Source of the DNA: CAZNOG01 sp964574635
GTDB lineage: Bacteria; Bacteroidota; Bacteroidia; Flavobacteriales_D; Cryomorphaceae
DNA length: 64,000 bases
Assembly (NCBI GenBank): GCA_964574635.1
Contig: CAZNOG010000009.1
Coordinates: forward strand, 1-64,000
Direction: 5' to 3'
In this document: piece by piece, positions 50,813 through 59,903 of the stretch
Numbering within the stretch: position 1 is the first letter of the stretch
Layout: every line of letters starts with the position of its first letter
Translations under genes and position numbers: made by a program
Notes under the pieces: generated by a model
What the model saw: the letters and a program-made list of their open reading frames with translations, nothing else
The model's database searches: none
What the model was told of the DNA's origin: nothing

Positions 50813-52201
50813 TTACATTTTCACGGGTTCCACCGATTCGATGCCCAAGTTGCTTTGAAGCATGGGCGAAAGGAGCAGACCGGTGACGTTGGGATTGTCT
50901 TGAATGTACTCGCGGACGTATGCTTTGATGTCGTCTCGCGTGACCTTGTTCAAGTTGTCCAAGTAATTGAGGTAGTAGTCCAAGCTCGCGGACGCCCACC
51001 AGAAGGTGAGGGAATGCACGAAGCCCGAAGTGCTCTCTCGGCTGTATATATCGCTGATGGTGAGCTGTCTTTTGGCCGACTCTAATTGTTCGTCGGTAAA
51101 GTAATCGTCGCTGTCGAACAGGGCCACTTCGGCCTCGAGAGCGGCGACGGCTTCTTCGATCTTTTGGGGATTGGGCACCAAAACGGTGAGGATGGGCCCT
51201 ACGTGTTTGAGCGTTTGATAAGAGCTCTGCGCCTGAAACGCCAATCCGCTTTCCACCAGATTCTGGTTGAACCTGGAAGAGGGGAGGTTGATGATGGTGT
51301 GGAAGACGTCGGCCGCGTAAGTCGCTTCGGGGTCTTCATCCACGCTCGGCCCCCGCTGCATGATCATCATGATGGGCACTTGGGCGTTTTCATTGATGGT
51401 AACCACCCCAACCGACTCGGTAAACGGTTCGAATTCGGGCACGGGGTACTTTTCGAAAATCTCGAAGTCGGATTTCTTCCAATCCCCGTAGATGTCCTTC
51501 ACCATTTTTTCCACTTGATCGCGATCCACCGCTCCGGCCACTACAATAATGGAGTTGTTGGGATAGTAGTACCGCTCTTGGATGGTGCGCATCTTTTCGG
51601 GCACCGCCGAGAGAATGATGTCGTGGTCGCCGATGGGGTTCTTGCGGTTGTACAGATCGCCCCACATGGCGCGGTTGACGTCTTGGTACAACCAGAAACC
51701 GGGATTGGATTCCGCGCGCTGAAACTCACCGTCGACCACGGGGTTCTCCTTCTTCATTTCCTCTTCCAAAAACAGCGGATAGCGAATGGCCGAGTTCATG
51801 AATTCCAGCCCTTCCTGCAACTTGGTGCTGCTGAGGGTGATAAAGTAATTCACACGCTCCTCGGAAGTCGTGCCGTTGAATTGCACTCCGAGCTCGTTGA
51901 CCCTTTTGAGAAACGCCTCCTGGGAGGGAAGGTCCTTATTGGCCTTGAAAAACATGTGTTCGTACAAATGGGAAAGCCCCGAATACTCGGGCTCCTCCGT
52001 GTACGATCCGTTGTGAACGGCTATTTCGATGGTCACCAAAGGCACCGAAGGGTCCTCGATCACCAACAGGTCCAGTCCATTGTCCAATTCCGTGAAATGG
52101 AAGTTTTCGGGCAAGTCGTTCTGGGCACTCGCCGAGGGCGATGAAACCATCGCCACAGCCGCCGCCAGACACAAACTCGCAGTCGCTTTTCGTAAATTCA
52201 T
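50813..52201 (-). CDS. M16 zinc peptidase, catalytic subunit
   Basis: Exported insulinase-family peptidase of 462 residues. Signal peptide about 1-27; zinc motif HLYEH (H78, E81, H82) with the third ligand E159 exactly 76 residues further on. The second half is inactive, as usual. Probably forms a heterodimer with the following subunit and degrades peptides in the periplasm. ATG 52201 is set by the signal peptide. Upstream a near-match promoter box (TATCTTTA) is visible. Confidence 0.93.
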   Translation of the reverse strand: MNLRKATASLCLAAAVAMVSSPSASAQNDLPENFHFTELDNGLDLLVIEDPSVPLVTIEIAVHNGSYTEEPEYSGLSHLYEHMFFKANKDLPSQEAFLKRVNELGVQFNGTTSEERVNYFITLSSTKLQEGLEFMNSAIRYPLFLEEEMKKENPVVDGEFQRAESNPGFWLYQDVNRAMWGDLYNRKNPIGDHDIILSAVPEKMRTIQERYYYPNNSIIVVAGAVDRDQVEKMVKDIYGDWKKSDFEIFEKYPVPEFEPFTESVGVVTINENAQVPIMMIMQRGPSVDEDPEATYAADVFHTIINLPSSRFNQNLVESGLAFQAQSSYQTLKHVGPILTVLVPNPQKIEEAVAALEAEVALFDSDDYFTDEQLESAKRQLTISDIYSRESTSGFVHSLTFWWASASLDYYLNYLDNLNKVTRDDIKAYVREYIQDNPNVTGLLLSPMLQSNLGIESVEPVKM

Positions 52202-52433
52202 TTGCGGTTTTCCTTGTAGTTTTGCGCCGTAAAGATAAGAGGTCAAGCGGTTTCTCCTTCGCCTTTCGTAATTCGCATTCACCGATCGTCACATAGGGGG
52301 AACCGCGGCAACCGGACCACACGACAACGAACTAACGGCCCGCAAGTCGCCGTCAATCAAAACAAAGCACTTCACTTCGTGTTCCATTGCGGGATAGGGC
52401 ACCACCAAAGTAATAATCACAAAACTTAATTTC
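52202..52433. other. Divergent intergenic region
   Basis: 232 bp between the divergent M16 and MscS genes. It holds a near -7 box TATCTTTA (minus strand, about 30 nt before the M16 start) and no other signal I can support. Confidence 0.4.
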
Positions 52434-53276
52434 ATGGAAGACGCAAACCACTTCTTCACATCCGAAAATTTCGAACACCTCACCGCACTGGTGGTGGAAT
52501 ACGGCCTCGCCATCATTTTGGCGGTGGTGGTTCTCATCGTCGGTCTCATGGTCATCCGGTGGATGGTCAAGACCTTCGACAAGATCATGGTGAAACGCAA
52601 TGTGGACGCTTCGCTCCGCCCGTTCTTGCGCACCGTCATCAACGCCCTGCTGCGGGTGGTACTGATCATCAGCGTCATCGGCATGGTGGGCATTCAAACC
52701 ACCAGCCTGATCGCCGTGCTGGGCGCCGCGGGACTCGCCATCGGCATGGCGTTGTCGGGTACGCTGCAAAACTTCGCCGGCGGGGTCATCGTGCTTATCC
52801 TCAAGCCGTTTAAAGTAGGCGACTTCATCGAGGCCGCTTCGCACTCGGGCACCGTGCGCGAAATTCAGGTGTTTTACACCTACCTTACTACGCCTACAGG
52901 CCAGGAAATCATCGTTCCCAACGCCGAGCTTTCGAACAATTCCATCGTGAACTATTCCATCAATCCCACGCGCAGACTCGACCTCACTTTCCGCGTGCCT
53001 TACGGCGACGACTTCGAAAAAGCCAAGTCCATTCTCGAAGAACTGGGTCGCGCGGAGGATCGCTTCATCGAATCGGAGGGCGTGAACGTATTCGTGGAAG
53101 AATTGGCCGACAGCACGGTGAACCTACGCTTGCGCGCGTGGACGTTGAGTTCGGATTATTGGGACATTCACAACAACATGCCGGAAAAAGTGCGGAAAGC
53201 GTTCGATTCCGCCGGATTGAATCCGCCCATACCGAAGTCTGATGTACATTTGCACCCCGAAAAAAGGGCATCCTGA
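52434..53276 (+). CDS. Small-conductance mechanosensitive channel MscS family
   Basis: Channel of 280 residues that opens under membrane tension. Three N-terminal membrane helices (about 18-130); the pore helix has LGAAGLAIGMALSGTLQNFAGG, the Gly/Ala packing pattern of MscS. The cytoplasmic beta and alpha/beta domains follow (PFKVGDFIE, VPNAELSNNSIVNYS). E. coli MscS is 286 residues, so complete. Single gene, 58 bp before the DUF3078 gene, possibly co-transcribed. Confidence 0.94.
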   Translation: MEDANHFFTSENFEHLTALVVEYGLAIILAVVVLIVGLMVIRWMVKTFDKIMVKRNVDASLRPFLRTVINALLRVVLIISVIGMVGIQTTSLIAVLGAAGLAIGMALSGTLQNFAGGVIVLILKPFKVGDFIEAASHSGTVREIQVFYTYLTTPTGQEIIVPNAELSNNSIVNYSINPTRRLDLTFRVPYGDDFEKAKSILEELGRAEDRFIESEGVNVFVEELADSTVNLRLRAWTLSSDYWDIHNNMPEKVRKAFDSAGLNPPIPKSDVHLHPEKRAS

Positions 53277-53334
53277 TTTTCCCAAAGGTGAAACGGGCCC
53301 TCAACGTATTTGAAAAACAAACAAAACCAACGAA

Positions 53335-54309
53335 ATGAAACATCTCTTGTTTGCGCTGTTGCCGGTGCTCCTCTGCGCCGCAAACCTGCACGCGCAAGTA
53401 CCGACCGAGACCTTGACTGAAGAGGAGAGGCAAAAAATCCGGGATGCCGCGCTGGCGCAACCTTCCGACACGCTTTGGAACTTCGGCGGTAGCGTGGGTT
53501 TGAACTTCAACCAATCCTACTTCTCCAACTGGGCGGCGGGAGGTCAAAACTCCGTGGCGGTAACGGCCATCAGCAGCCTCTTCGCCAAGTACCACAAAGG
53601 GCGAAACAGCTGGGAAACCACGCTCGACGTGGCGTACGGAATCCTCAGCCAAGACAACGGCAGCCCGATCAAAACCGACGACCGCATCGACTTGACTTCC
53701 AAGTATGGATACGCACTCAGAAACCCCAACTGGTTCATGAGCGCCCTGTTCAACTTCAAAACCCAGTTCGACGAAGGGTACGTCATCGAAAACGGCGTGG
53801 AAGTGGGCGAGTTCACCTCCAACTTCATGTCGCCCGCGTACTCTATCGTCTCTCTCGGTATGGACTACAAACCCAACGACAAATTCTCCGCTTTCATTTC
53901 TCCGGTCACCGCAAAAATGACCATCGTGAACGAAGATCGCCTCGCCACTTCCTACGGACTCGACGAGGGCGAGAATTTCCGCATGGAAGTCGGTGCATTC
54001 GCCAAAATCGCGTACCGAAACGACATTTTCGAAAACGTGAACCTCGATACGCGACTCGACTTGTTTTCCAACTATTCCGAAAATCCGCAAAACGTCGACA
54101 TCAATTGGCAAACCCTCATCACCATGAAGATCAACAATTGGCTGTCGACCACTTTGACCACGCAAGTGATCTACGACGACGACGTAGTGATCGGAAAAGT
54201 CGACCCCGTACTCGCCGAAGACGGCACGGTGATCACCCCCGGCAAATCGGGGGGAGCAAGAACCCAATTCCGCGAAGTGTTCGCGCTGGGGTTGTCGTTC
54301 AATTTCTGA
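53335..54309 (+). CDS. DUF3078 outer-membrane beta protein
   Basis: Protein of 324 residues with a signal peptide (about 1-20, ending LHAQ), then amphipathic beta strands typical of DUF3078. The segment WNFGGSVGLNFNQSYFSNWAAGG with its N-x-S/W pattern marks the family (quoted here in part: NFNQSYFSNWAAGG). The last residue is Phe (LGLSFNF), as in outer-membrane barrels. Function unknown. A strong terminator follows. Confidence 0.88.
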   Translation: MKHLLFALLPVLLCAANLHAQVPTETLTEEERQKIRDAALAQPSDTLWNFGGSVGLNFNQSYFSNWAAGGQNSVAVTAISSLFAKYHKGRNSWETTLDVAYGILSQDNGSPIKTDDRIDLTSKYGYALRNPNWFMSALFNFKTQFDEGYVIENGVEVGEFTSNFMSPAYSIVSLGMDYKPNDKFSAFISPVTAKMTIVNEDRLATSYGLDEGENFRMEVGAFAKIAYRNDIFENVNLDTRLDLFSNYSENPQNVDINWQTLITMKINNWLSTTLTTQVIYDDDVVIGKVDPVLAEDGTVITPGKSGGARTQFREVFALGLSFNF

Positions 54310-54334
54310 TCCCCGAGGGACAATTCATACTTAG

Positions 54335-54368
54335 CAAGGCTTCATCTTCGGATGGAGCCTTGTTTTTT
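54335..54368 (+). terminator. Rho-independent terminator with TTCG loop
   Basis: Twelve-bp stem CAAGGCTTCATC (54335-54346) / GATGGAGCCTTG (54351-54362), one T-G pair, closed by a TTCG tetraloop and followed by six T. It ends the MscS-DUF3078 transcript. Confidence 0.93.
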
Positions 54369-54391
54369 GCCCCTCACCGGCCGTGTTGAGA

Positions 54392-54416
54392 ACACACCCA
54401 CAAAAACCCAAAACCC
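54392..54416 (+). repeat. Short intergenic motif
   Basis: ACACACCCACAAAAACCCAA and the following bases, a copy of the recurrent motif, located 23 nt after the terminator and before the convergent helicase gene end. Confidence 0.6.
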
Positions 54417-54443
54417 TACACCACCCCGGCATCCGAACCTTTT

Positions 54444-55934
54444 TCACCCCTCGTGGGAAACCATCAGGTCGGGGCTGAAATTGACCAAATACAGGCGCTC
54501 CGTGGCGCGCGTGACCGCCGTGTACAGCCACCGCACGTACTCGCCGGTGAGCATGTCGTCGGCGATGTAGCCCTGGTCCACGAACACGTGCCTCCACTGC
54601 CCGCCCTGGGCTTTGTGGCACGTCACGGCGTGGGCGAATTTTACCTGCAGGGCGTTGTAAAAAGGATCTTTCGACATGGCCGTACGCACCGCCGTTTTGG
54701 TGGGAAGGTCGTTGTACGTGGCCAATGTGCCGCGGTACAAGCGCTCGGTGGCCTCGTCGGGCATGGACGGCCCGGGTGCATCGAGGGTGTCGAGCCACAA
54801 CACCGTTTCCACCTCGGGCTCGTCGGGGTAATCGACCAAACGCACCGTGGCGTACGCGAACCGAATGCCGAAAACCTCCTCCCGCCGCCCGATGCGCATC
54901 ACTTCCATCACGTCGCCGTTGGCGATGAATCCCGCGCGGCTACCCGGATCCAACCACGCGTAGTTGTTCTTCACCGACATGATCAAATCGCCGCCTTCGA
55001 TCTCTTCTTCGCGGTAAAACACGCGGGCGCGGATTTGTTTGTTGAACATATTGGCCCTCTTGTTGGACCGCGTGACCAGGATGGCGCCCTCCACGCCGGC
55101 GTCTGCAAAGGCGTCTTCGAGTTTTTCCTGCAGCTCCCCGCCGCTCACCATCTCCACATCGGTTTGGGCCGGCACCACGAATGGCAAGGCATCGCGGACA
55201 TTCCGCACCGACAGCGCACTGCGCACGGTGGTGGCCAGCGCCAAAATACCCGAATCAAAACCCTGACGCGTCACGTCGGTCAACTCGGTCATCGCCCCCG
55301 TCACGTGGTATCGCCCCTGCAAATACGCCAGGTTCAGCGCCGGCCCCAAATCGCTGCCCACCGGCGGCAACTGCGCGTCGTCGCCGATCAGCAGCAATCG
55401 GCACCCCGGCCCTTCAAACACGAATTGAAACAAGTCGTCCAACAGACTCCCACCCCGCCCCACACGGTCGCCCACGCCGATCATCGAAGCCTCATCCACC
55501 ACGAACACAGTGTTTTTCCGCTTGTTTTCGGCCCGCATAAACACAAATTCACCCGATTCTCCGCGCCCCGTGCGGTAAATCCGTTTGTGAATGGTAAAAG
55601 CCCGGCGAGAAGTGTACGATCCCAGTACTTTGGCCGCGCGGCCGGTCGGCGCCAGCAGTTCGTAGCCCACGCCCAGTTGCTCCAAAGTTTTCACCAGGGC
55701 GTTCACCGACGTCGTTTTACCCGTTCCTGCGTAGCCCTTGATTATCAGCGCACTGTTCGGCATCGAGCTGCCCAAAAATCTCCCCAGCACGTACAGCATC
55801 CGGTCCTGCGACGGCGTAGGCGTCAGCGAAAAATTCACGCGCAGTTGCTCCTCGAAATTCCCGGCGGTACCCCTCGAACTCATGGCCGCCAAAGTTCGCC
55901 GTTTTCCGCCATCCCCGAAATCTCCGGTTTTCAA
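54444..55934 (-). CDS. SF1B RecD-like DNA helicase
   Basis: ATP-dependent helicase of 496 residues resembling RecD2/Pif1-type enzymes without the long N-terminal domain. Walker A GYAGTGKTTS (K73), Walker B VVDEASM, LIGDDAQLPPVG (motif III), VTCHKAQGGQW (motif V) and LYTAVTRA (motif VI). Expected to unwind DNA 5' to 3' by family. Starts at 55934 or, equally possible, at the internal ATG 55883 (MSSRGTAGNFEEQLR). Stands alone; an intergenic repeat element lies just upstream. Confidence 0.88.
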   Translation of the reverse strand: MKTGDFGDGGKRRTLAAMSSRGTAGNFEEQLRVNFSLTPTPSQDRMLYVLGRFLGSSMPNSALIIKGYAGTGKTTSVNALVKTLEQLGVGYELLAPTGRAAKVLGSYTSRRAFTIHKRIYRTGRGESGEFVFMRAENKRKNTVFVVDEASMIGVGDRVGRGGSLLDDLFQFVFEGPGCRLLLIGDDAQLPPVGSDLGPALNLAYLQGRYHVTGAMTELTDVTRQGFDSGILALATTVRSALSVRNVRDALPFVVPAQTDVEMVSGGELQEKLEDAFADAGVEGAILVTRSNKRANMFNKQIRARVFYREEEIEGGDLIMSVKNNYAWLDPGSRAGFIANGDVMEVMRIGRREEVFGIRFAYATVRLVDYPDEPEVETVLWLDTLDAPGPSMPDEATERLYRGTLATYNDLPTKTAVRTAMSKDPFYNALQVKFAHAVTCHKAQGGQWRHVFVDQGYIADDMLTGEYVRWLYTAVTRATERLYLVNFSPDLMVSHEG

Positions 55935-55939
55935 ACTTT

Positions 55940-56170
55940 TCCTTTTCGGGGGGCGCCCCTATGCTTTTATGGATGATCTCACTCGTCTACGGCACCTTTT
56001 TTCCGCCTTCCGTTTTCGGCGGCGATTTCCGTAGGGTCGGGCCATCCGCTATAGCTGCCCTCGGCAAAAACGGGCGTCCGCATGTGGGTGCGGGGCTTCG
56101 CCTGTCGCCGCGCACCCACGGCGGTCGCCACGTGTTGCCGGGGGCAGGCTGCCGCTTCTGTCCCTCGCCC
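55940..56170 (+). repeat. Structured intergenic repeat, copy D
   Basis: In the 408-bp gap before the hypothetical gene at 56343. Leader CTTTTCGGGGGGCGCCCCT (55943-55961); core GTAGGGTCGG (56031-56040), CCGCTATAGC, end CAGGCTGCCGC and GTCCCTCGCCC. Outer arms CTGCCCTCGGC (56055-56065) and GCCGGGGGCAG (56137-56147) form an 11-bp stem with one T-G pair. An inner stem, GTGGGTGCG (56084-56092) / CGCACCCAC (56111-56119), nests inside. The most diverged copy. No gene in the gap. Confidence 0.6.
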
Positions 56171-56342
56171 GTCGCCCACCTCGTCCAGAACCAAAACAAT
56201 CGCAGGTATTTCACGGTTCTTCACAGCGGTTCGCACAAGGGATTCGCAACGTGCAGACAAGGGTGGTGCAAATCGGTCTTTTTCGGCTCAGCGTCGAATA
56301 AAAAAAATTGTAGTTTTGCTCCCTCTCGAAAAGCCAGAATCC

Positions 56343-57152
56343 ATGCAAAACATTGGTCGGATATTCAATAAGTATTTGTTTCCATTCATCCTGTTCGTAA
56401 TCGGGATGCTCTTGGTTTTTGCCTCCGGCGAGCAAACGAATTTGTTTTTGTACGGCGGGATCGCCATTGCCTTGTCGGGTGTACTTGCCGCCCTGTTCGT
56501 CGGCCGCGTTCTCAGCCGCCCCGTCACCATCGCAATCGGTGTCATCGCGGGAATCGGCGCCGTATTCTTCGGATTCAAAGATTACGACGTCATCGACCAA
56601 GAACTGAAGTACACGAAAAAGCGCCAGGTGGTGAGCGAGGCCGTCATCCAGCGCCTGAAAGACATCAGGGAAGCCCAGATCGCCTACGAAAGGGAAAAAG
56701 GAAAATACGCCGAGACTTTCGATTCACTCATCGATTTCATCAAGTACGGCAACATCACGCTGATCAAACGCCTCGGGTCTCTCCCCGATACCGTGGTAAG
56801 CGAGGAGGAAGCTATGGAACTCGGCATCATCAGCCCCATGCCCGAGGGCATGACCGACGCCGAAGTGATCAGCAGCGGACTCATCGTGCGCGACACCATA
56901 GAGGTGGATGTGGAATCGTACGTGTACAACGACAGCTACATGGCCAAGCACAAAACGAAATTGTATGTGGACAGCCTGCCTTACGTGCCGTATTCGGACC
57001 ACATGTTCGAAATGAAAACCGACATGATCTCGGCCGGTGGGGTGCAGCGACCCGTCATTTTGGTTAGAGACCCCAAACCTTTCGACGAAAAAGACGCCTA
57101 TGAATTCGGCTCACTGACCAATGCCTCAACGAGTGGAAACTGGAGCGAATAA
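56343..57152 (+). CDS. Hypothetical membrane protein
   Basis: 269 residues, no named family recognised. Three N-terminal membrane helices (about 10-27, 34-52, 60-78; FPFILFVIGMLLVFASG and AIGVIAGIGAVFFG), then a soluble part with a helix around KKRQVVSEAVIQRLKDIREA. The pattern of a pilin-like ARE-Q--Y---KGKYAET segment is common in Bacteroidota hypothetical proteins. Its 3' end overlaps the DUF3822 gene by 32 nt, so it probably leads the operon running to coaD. Start ATG 56343 directly precedes the first helix. Confidence 0.78.
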   Translation: MQNIGRIFNKYLFPFILFVIGMLLVFASGEQTNLFLYGGIAIALSGVLAALFVGRVLSRPVTIAIGVIAGIGAVFFGFKDYDVIDQELKYTKKRQVVSEAVIQRLKDIREAQIAYEREKGKYAETFDSLIDFIKYGNITLIKRLGSLPDTVVSEEEAMELGIISPMPEGMTDAEVISSGLIVRDTIEVDVESYVYNDSYMAKHKTKLYVDSLPYVPYSDHMFEMKTDMISAGGVQRPVILVRDPKPFDEKDAYEFGSLTNASTSGNWSE

Positions 57153-57954
57153 ATTCCCGCCGGAGCCATTCACTTTCCTGAGGGGAAACGGCGATAAAAA
57201 CCAAATACATTCCGTCGGGCTCATTTTTGAGCCCGATTTTTTTACCCTCTACGCGTACGCCGACCGCAAAGGCCGCGAAACCATCGGATTTTCCACCCTC
57301 CCGAACGACGCCGACCCGCCGCCCCCCTTCTCCGCCGAACCCCTGTACGCCTTCGCCTTCACACCGGAATGGACCCTCGTGCCCCGCGCCACCTTCCATC
57401 CCGAAGACGCCAAAGACCACCTGATTTTCAATACCGCCGCCACGGCAAAGGACGAGGCGGCGTACGACGTGCTTCCCCTCCTCGACACGGTGGTGGTGTA
57501 CCGCAAAAACCCGGCGGCGGAACAAACCTTGGATAAAATCCATCCCGGTTTGCGCATGAAACACTTGGCCACCGCCGCCCTCGACTTGATGTTCCGCTCG
57601 ACGAAAAGCCGTTCCGAACCCTTCCTGTGGATTCACCTCGTAGGTCGTCACGCCATGGTCGCCGTAGGACGCGACGGGTCTCCCATCCTTGCCAACACCG
57701 TTGAAACCACCCACCCTTCCGACTTGGAATTCTTCGTCCTCTTCGCCGCAAAACAACTCGGACTGGACATGCATACCGACCTCTATCTCACCGGACAATC
57801 CAAAAACCAAGACCAAATATCGGCCCTGCTCAAACGCCACTTCCGAATCCACCCCCCACCCCTGCCCCCCGGGTCGGAATCGAACGAGCCCGTCGAACAA
57901 ACGCTCTCCATCAAACATTTTATAGGGTTATTCGCTCCGGCATGCGCATCATAG
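57121..57954 (+). CDS. DUF3822 family protein
   Basis: Protein of 277 residues with an actin-like/ASKHA-type fold suggested for DUF3822 (a PilM-like arrangement; inference). Conserved pieces include FLWIHLVGRHAMVAVGRDG and the following strand-helix pattern LANTVETTHPSDLEFFVLF. In Bacteroidota it is regularly found just before rsmD, as here, with a 13-nt overlap. Function unknown. Overlaps the upstream membrane protein gene by 32 nt. Confidence 0.82.
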   Translation: MPQRVETGANKFPPEPFTFLRGNGDKNQIHSVGLIFEPDFFTLYAYADRKGRETIGFSTLPNDADPPPPFSAEPLYAFAFTPEWTLVPRATFHPEDAKDHLIFNTAATAKDEAAYDVLPLLDTVVVYRKNPAAEQTLDKIHPGLRMKHLATAALDLMFRSTKSRSEPFLWIHLVGRHAMVAVGRDGSPILANTVETTHPSDLEFFVLFAAKQLGLDMHTDLYLTGQSKNQDQISALLKRHFRIHPPPLPPGSESNEPVEQTLSIKHFIGLFAPACAS

Positions 57955-58505
57955 CAGGAAAGTTCAAAGGGCGCAAACTCCGCCCACCACGGAATCTGGA
58001 CGCCCGTCCTACCACCGACATGGCGCGGGAAGGGCTGTTCAACGTACTGCGCGAGAGGTTTCCGATCGAAAACGGCGCGGTGCTCGACCTGTTCTTCGGC
58101 TCGGGAGCCGTGGCTCTCGAGTTCGTAAGCCGCGGTGCGGGTGAGGTCACCGCCGTCGATATCCGCCTCACGTCCAAAAAATTTCTCGAAACCATCGCAC
58201 GGGAGTGGGAAATCGACAACCTCAAAGTCGTAAAAGCCGACGTGTTCAAACTCATCGCCAGGGCCAAAGGCCGGTTCGACATCGTCTTCGCCGACCCGCC
58301 CTACGATTTGGACCGCCTCGGCGACCTGCCCGATTTGGCCCTCGCATCACAATGGTTGGAACAAGGCGGCGTTTTTATTCTCGAACACGGCGCGGCGCAC
58401 GATTTTTCCGACCACCCCGCGTTGATCCTCCACAAGAAATTCGGTCACGTGCACTTCAGCTTCTTCCGAAATCCCCAAGGCGAAGGCGCGGCGACAGATG
58501 GATAA
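57942..58505 (+). CDS. rsmD: 16S rRNA (guanine-N2)-methyltransferase RsmD
   Basis: SAM-dependent enzyme of 187 residues methylating G966 (E. coli numbering) of 16S rRNA. Start MRIIAGKFKGRKLRPP, RPTTDMAREGLFNVL, the SAM loop LDLFFGSGAVALEFVSRG, and catalytic DPPY in FADPPYDLDRL. Normal length. Coupled to DUF3822 (13-nt overlap) and to the sugar isomerase (8-nt overlap). Confidence 0.94.
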   Translation: MRIIAGKFKGRKLRPPRNLDARPTTDMAREGLFNVLRERFPIENGAVLDLFFGSGAVALEFVSRGAGEVTAVDIRLTSKKFLETIAREWEIDNLKVVKADVFKLIARAKGRFDIVFADPPYDLDRLGDLPDLALASQWLEQGGVFILEHGAAHDFSDHPALILHKKFGHVHFSFFRNPQGEGAATDG

Positions 58506-59127
58506 AACCCTAATTTTGACAAAAAGGAAAGTGAAAGACAAAATCACACAGCTCATCGCCAAGGAAATCGAAGCGATTCAAAACATCCCCATCGAAGGCG
58601 ACGTGGAAAAAGCCGTGGAATTGATCTACGAACAGGTGCACCGCAAGGGAGGGAAGGTCATCGTAAGCGGCATGGGCAAAGCCGGTCAAATCGGAATCAA
58701 CATCTCCACCACGCTGAGCAGCACGGGCACTCCGGCTGTATTCATCCACCCGGCCGAGGCACAGCACGGCGATTTGGGCGTGATACAACAAAACGACATT
58801 TTGCTGGCCATTTCCAACAGCGGCAAAACCCGGGAAGTCATCGAGTTGGAATACCTGGCCCGCAACCTTTGCCCCGGGATGAAAATGATCGTGCTGACGG
58901 GAAAAAAGGAATCCGACTTGGCCCGAAAAGCCGACGTGGTGTTGTGGACCGGCGGTCCGGAAGAAATTTGCCCCCTGGGGCTCACCCCCACCACCTCCAC
59001 CACCGTGATGACCGTGGCCGGGGATATCCTCGTCGTCCTCCTCATGGAAAAGACGGGGTTTACCAAAGAAGAATACGCCAAACGCCACCACAGCGGCTAC
59101 CTCGGCGATAAAGCCCGCATGAAATGA
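58498..59127 (+). CDS. kdsD: Arabinose-5-phosphate isomerase, SIS domain
   Basis: SIS-domain aldose-ketose isomerase of 209 residues that makes arabinose-5-phosphate, the first step of Kdo synthesis. VSGMGKAGQIGINISTTLSS and SNSGKTREVIEL form the sugar-phosphate pocket, and LTPTTSTTVM the nucleotide-independent core. The C-terminal CBS pair of E. coli KdsD is absent; short forms exist in Bacteroidota. Position directly before kdsA (4-nt overlap) supports the assignment. Confidence 0.88.
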   Translation: MDKTLILTKRKVKDKITQLIAKEIEAIQNIPIEGDVEKAVELIYEQVHRKGGKVIVSGMGKAGQIGINISTTLSSTGTPAVFIHPAEAQHGDLGVIQQNDILLAISNSGKTREVIELEYLARNLCPGMKMIVLTGKKESDLARKADVVLWTGGPEEICPLGLTPTTSTTVMTVAGDILVVLLMEKTGFTKEEYAKRHHSGYLGDKARMK

Positions 59128-59903
59128 AGGAGTTTTTCATCATCGCCGGCCCTTGCGCCATCGAAGAGCGCGAAACCGCATTTTTCATCGCCGAAGAGGT
59201 GAAGAAAATTTGCGATCGCCTCGGCATCCGCATGATTTTCAAAGGGAGCTACGAGAAGGCCAACCGCAGCCGACTGGACAGTTTCACCGGCATGGACAAG
59301 TGGGAAGCGCTCAAAATCCTGAAGGAAGTCGCCGATAAATTCGGTGTGGAAAACATCACCGACATCCACGAGAGCAACGAGCCTGCGGAAATCGCCCCCT
59401 ACGTCACGCACTTGCAAATTCCCGCCTTCCTCAGCAGGCAGACGAGACTTTTGCTCGCCGCGGCGGAAACGGGACTGACCGTCAACATCAAAAAAGGCCA
59501 ATTCCTCAGCCCCGAAGCCATGCGCTTCGCCGTGGAAAAAGTCCGATCGGTGGGCAACGACAAGGTGTGGGTCTGCGAACGGGGCACCACCTTCGGGTAC
59601 AACGACTTGATCGTCGACGCCACCAGCATCGCCCGCATGAAGAAAATCGGCGTGCCCGTGGTGATGGACTGCACCCATAGCGTGCAAAAACCCAATCAAA
59701 CCGAAGGCGTCACCGGGGGCAACCCCGAAATGATCGAAGCCATCGCCCTCTCGGCCGTGGCCACCGGAGCGGACGGGCTGTTTTTGGAAGTCCATCCCGA
59801 ACCACACAAGGCCCAAAGCGACCCACACACCATGTTGCGCCTCGACCGCTTGGCACCGATTTTGGAAAAATGCATGAAAATCAGAAAAGCCCTGAACGAA
59901 TGA
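59124..59903 (+). CDS. kdsA: 3-deoxy-8-phosphooctulonate synthase
   Basis: Cytosolic aldolase-type enzyme of 259 residues condensing PEP and arabinose-5-phosphate to Kdo-8-phosphate for lipid A-core synthesis. Start FIIAGPCAIEERETAFF, KGSYEKANRS, CERGTTFGYNDL, and the final HPEPHKAQSDPHTMLRL. The Cys of a metal-dependent form may be the one in AGPCAIE. Overlaps kdsD (4 nt) and coaD (4 nt). Confidence 0.95.
   Translation: MKEFFIIAGPCAIEERETAFFIAEEVKKICDRLGIRMIFKGSYEKANRSRLDSFTGMDKWEALKILKEVADKFGVENITDIHESNEPAEIAPYVTHLQIPAFLSRQTRLLLAAAETGLTVNIKKGQFLSPEAMRFAVEKVRSVGNDKVWVCERGTTFGYNDLIVDATSIARMKKIGVPVVMDCTHSVQKPNQTEGVTGGNPEMIEAIALSAVATGADGLFLEVHPEPHKAQSDPHTMLRLDRLAPILEKCMKIRKALNE

Noticed and set aside
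49456..52201. M16 pair with one subunit lacking zinc ligands as a novelty
   Set aside because: Two-gene M16 peptidases with an inactive partner are well known.
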